DNA from: JAAXTT01 sp964530215
GTDB taxonomy: Bacteria > Bacillota > Desulfotomaculia > Desulfotomaculales > Desulfocucumaceae
DNA length: 6,771 bases
Assembly (NCBI GenBank): GCA_964530215.1
Contig: CAZHAJ010000097.1
Coordinates: 1 to 6,771 of the forward strand
Direction of reading: 5' to 3'
Shown here piece by piece: positions 4,932 to 6,771 of the stretch; position 1 is the stretch's first letter, and each line of letters opens with the position of its first letter. The notes under the pieces were generated by a model, which did no database searches, was not told the origin of the DNA, and was given only the letters and a program-made list of their open reading frames with translations. The translations under genes were made by a program, and so were the position numbers.

Positions 4932-6026
4932 TTGAGAGTAACCTTCCCCCATATGGGAAATATGTGGCTGTGCATTAAAGCTATGTTGGAATATTTAGAA
5001 GTGGAAACAGTGGTACCGCCGATATGTAGCAAAAAAACACTGTCCCTTGGTTCTATGCACTCACCTGAGTTTGCTTGCATGCCCCTAAAACTTAATTTGG
5101 GAAATTTTATCGAAGCCCATGAATTAGGGGCCGATACCATTATCATGGCCGGCGGTTGTGGTCCTTGTCGATTTGGATATTACGCTCAAGTTGAACATAA
5201 AATTCTTGTCGATCTGGGTTATCCATATGATTTAGTGGTGATCGAGCCTCCGGAAAAACATATTAGTGAATTGATTTCAAGAATACGTCATGTTGCGGGA
5301 AATAAAAGATGGATAGAGATAATTAAAGCTGTCAGGTTTGGATATCGAAAAATTAGGCTGGCAGATGAACTGGAAATGCAGGCAATGCATATTCGCCCCA
5401 GAGAGTTGCTCCATGGCTCAACTGAACAATATCTTTCTCAAGCAATAGAAGTAATAGATAAAGCTGCTACACCATATGACCTGAAGAGGGCAGCAAAAGA
5501 TGCACAGGAATTGATGTCATGTATATCCTGTGAGGATAGGCCCCTAATTAAGATAGGTGTTATAGGAGAAATATATACTTTATTGGAGCCCTTTGCCAAT
5601 ATGGATATTGACAAGAAGCTAGGGCGTTTGGGTGTTCAGGTTGACCGATCAATGTTTCTCAGCGAATGGATTAATGATCATTTGTTCAAAGGATTACTGA
5701 GAAACATTCAAAGTTCACAAGTTTATTTAAGAAATGCTTCTCCATATTTAAAACATTTCGTTGGAGGGCATGGGCAGGAGACTGTGGGTTCTGCGGTTTA
5801 TTACAGTAAAATGGGTTATGACGGAATTATACAAGTTCTCCCATTTACCTGTATGCCTGAAATTGTAGCCCAAAGCATTTTACCAAGAGTCAGCCAGGAT
5901 ACCGGAGTACCCATAATTACTCTTATTGTTGATGAACAATCTGGAGATGCGGGAATTAATACAAGATTAGAAGCTTTTGTAGATCTCTTAATAAAAAACA
6001 AACAACAAAAAGCGAGGTTGGCGTAA
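4932..6026 (+). CDS. Acyl-CoA dehydratase activase-related / HgdB-like protein (COG3581 type)
   Basis: This 364-aa protein is the second, longer HgdB-like component. It opens with RVTFPHMGNMWLCIKAM (2-18), the family's usual N-terminus, which supports TTG 4932 as the start together with AAAGGAGATG (4916-4925). Cysteines stand at 14, 32, 49 (SPEFACMPLK), 76 and 79 (GGCGPCRFGYY), 197 and 200 (SCISCED) and 307 (LPFTCMPE). The CxxC pairs and C49/C307 are candidate ligands for one or more Fe-S clusters. The block GEIYTLLEPFANMDI (212-226) and the C-terminal DEQSGDAGINTRLEAF (334-349) are characteristic. C49 and C307 line up with C54 and C269 of the upstream protein, so the pair arose by duplication and may form a heterodimer like HgdA/HgdB. 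The stop overlaps the activase start by one base (TAATG), implying coupled translation. Function is inferred; this is not a classical hydroxyglutaryl-CoA dehydratase subunit. Confidence 0.82.
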   Translation: MRVTFPHMGNMWLCIKAMLEYLEVETVVPPICSKKTLSLGSMHSPEFACMPLKLNLGNFIEAHELGADTIIMAGGCGPCRFGYYAQVEHKILVDLGYPYDLVVIEPPEKHISELISRIRHVAGNKRWIEIIKAVRFGYRKIRLADELEMQAMHIRPRELLHGSTEQYLSQAIEVIDKAATPYDLKRAAKDAQELMSCISCEDRPLIKIGVIGEIYTLLEPFANMDIDKKLGRLGVQVDRSMFLSEWINDHLFKGLLRNIQSSQVYLRNASPYLKHFVGGHGQETVGSAVYYSKMGYDGIIQVLPFTCMPEIVAQSILPRVSQDTGVPIITLIVDEQSGDAGINTRLEAFVDLLIKNKQQKARLA

Positions 6027-6613
6027 TGCAAGGTTTTTTAGGACTGGATGTGGGATCAGTAAGCACAAATTTAGTTTTTCTGAACGAAAAAGGAGAAGTA
6101 TCTGAATCAGTATATCTACGTACCAACGGACAGCCTATACCCACAATACAAAAAGGACTAAAACAGCTGTTTAACATTCTTCCCTCAAAAACCACAGTGA
6201 TGGGAGTCGGCACCACAGGAAGCGGAAGATATCTTGCCGGAATAATCGTAGGAGCAGATGTAGTTAAAAATGAAATTACATCCCACGCAGCTGCTGCCAG
6301 CGAATTATTTCCTGATGTTAAAACAATCTTGGAGATAGGAGGACAGGATTCAAAAATCATACTTCTAAAAGATGGTGTGGTAACTGATTTTGCAATGAAT
6401 ACCGTATGTGCTGCCGGAACAGGATCCTTTTTGGATCAACAAGCCGGTAGGTTAAATATAGCAATAGAGAAATTCGGTGAAATTGCTTTGCAGTCTGCTA
6501 ATCCGGTTAGGATAGCGGGAAGATGTGCGGTTTTTGCCGAATCCGACATGATCCATAAGCAGCAGATTGGCTGTAGCCTGCCCGATATATTAGCAGAATT
6601 TTATGAAGACTAG
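6026..6613 (+). CDS. Acyl-CoA dehydratase activase (BadF/BadG/BcrA/BcrD, HgdC-like ATPase), interrupted by an amber codon
   Basis: This ASKHA-fold ATPase uses ATP to drive an electron at very low potential from a dimer-bridging [4Fe-4S] cluster into a partner protein. Visible motifs are DVGSVST (8-14, phosphate 1 loop), GVGTTGSGRYL (60-70), IGGQDSK (104-110, phosphate 2) and GTGSFLD (131-137). The two cluster ligands are C128 (NTVCAAGTGSF) and C167 (AGRCAVFAESDMIHKQQ), spaced as Cys127/Cys166 of Acidaminococcus HgdC. The frame stops at TAG 6611-6613 after 195 codons, while I recall single-domain activases as about 250-330 aa. The same frame continues beyond the TAG with intact family sequence, so the 195-aa product would lack the last part of the second ATPase lobe and would probably be inactive unless the TAG is read through. 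GAGGT (6014-6018) lies 7 nt before the ATG. The two preceding HgdB-like proteins are its likely electron acceptors. Confidence 0.88.
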   Translation: MQGFLGLDVGSVSTNLVFLNEKGEVSESVYLRTNGQPIPTIQKGLKQLFNILPSKTTVMGVGTTGSGRYLAGIIVGADVVKNEITSHAAAASELFPDVKTILEIGGQDSKIILLKDGVVTDFAMNTVCAAGTGSFLDQQAGRLNIAIEKFGEIALQSANPVRIAGRCAVFAESDMIHKQQIGCSLPDILAEFYED

Positions 6614-6771
6614 ATAAGAAACTTTTTAAACAATCTAGGCAAAGGGAAAAAAAATAAAGGACCGTACGTATTTCAAGGCGGAGTAGCAGCAAACCAAGGA
6701 ATGAAAGCTGCTTTTGAAAAAGAGTTAAACTCCGAAGTAATTATGCCGTATCATTACAATGTTATGGGGGC
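6614..6771 (+). pseudogene. In-frame continuation of the activase gene beyond the amber codon (partial at window end)
   Basis: The 52 codons after TAG, in the same frame, encode IRNFLNNLGKGKK, then PYVFQGGVAANQGM and EVIMPYHYNVMG. These match the C-terminal part of HgdC/BadF-type activases (RN-[YF]-LNN, FQGGVAANxGM, x-V-x-x-P-x-x-x-x-V-M-G-A). No further stop or frameshift occurs before the window ends. One codon, normally a hydrophobic residue such as Leu before V/I-R-N, is replaced by TAG. No convincing start with a Shine-Dalgarno lies here, so it is not a separate gene. It is either the dead 3' half of a recently broken gene or the second half of a read-through product. Confidence 0.8.

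Noticed and set aside
6422..6437. GGATCC-TTTTT-GGATC inverted-repeat-like stretch
   Set aside because: It lies inside the codons for the conserved GTGSFLD motif of the activase, so protein constraint explains it.
6614..6771. Separate small gene after the activase stop codon
   Set aside because: It is the direct in-frame continuation of the activase family sequence and has no start codon with a ribosome site.

Overview
The window comes from an AT-rich, endospore-forming Firmicute. An anaerobic member of the Clostridia, possibly Peptococcaceae-like, is the best guess. The evidence is a complete spoIIA locus (anti-anti-sigma factor, anti-sigma kinase, sigma F) behind dacF and the 3' end of a pyrimidine-nucleoside phosphorylase gene, followed by 2-hydroxyacyl-CoA-dehydratase-type activation proteins, which are mostly found in strict anaerobes. 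All genes lie on the + strand. The species cannot be named from this sequence.

Layout. (1) 2-265: C-terminal end of pdp. (2) 382-1545: dacF, an exported D,D-carboxypeptidase, closed by a good intrinsic terminator at 1575-1606. (3) 1756-3454: its own promoter-like element, then spoIIAA, spoIIAB and sigF, tightly spaced with non-AUG starts on the first two. The order pdp-dacF-spoIIA is the conserved order of spore formers. (4) 3490-3821: a small dodecin-family gene with its own leader, a candidate forespore-type promoter and a strong 17-bp hairpin behind it. (5) 3912 to the window end: a three-gene cluster of two homologous HgdB-like cysteine proteins (328 and 364 aa) and an HgdC/BadF-type ATPase activase, probably one operon (gaps of 33 nt and -1 nt).

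How the genes work together. SpoIIAA, SpoIIAB and SigF form the partner-switching module that turns on forespore transcription. DacF trims peptidoglycan peptides and in Bacillus is itself a forespore gene. The last three genes look like an ATP-driven low-potential electron-transfer system: the activase would hydrolyse ATP to push an electron from its [4Fe-4S] cluster into Fe-S clusters of the two partner proteins. The substrate is unknown.

The most notable point is that the activase frame is broken by one in-frame amber codon (TAG, 6611-6613), after which the same frame continues with intact, highly conserved family sequence to the window edge. This is a fresh nonsense mutation, a sequence error, or amber read-through (for example pyrrolysine insertion). 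Other points are a long-range hairpin that can bury the dacF ribosome binding site, forespore-type promoter matches before dacF and dodecin, and a dodecin without the usual flavin-stacking tryptophan. No tRNA, rRNA, CRISPR array or insertion sequence was seen.
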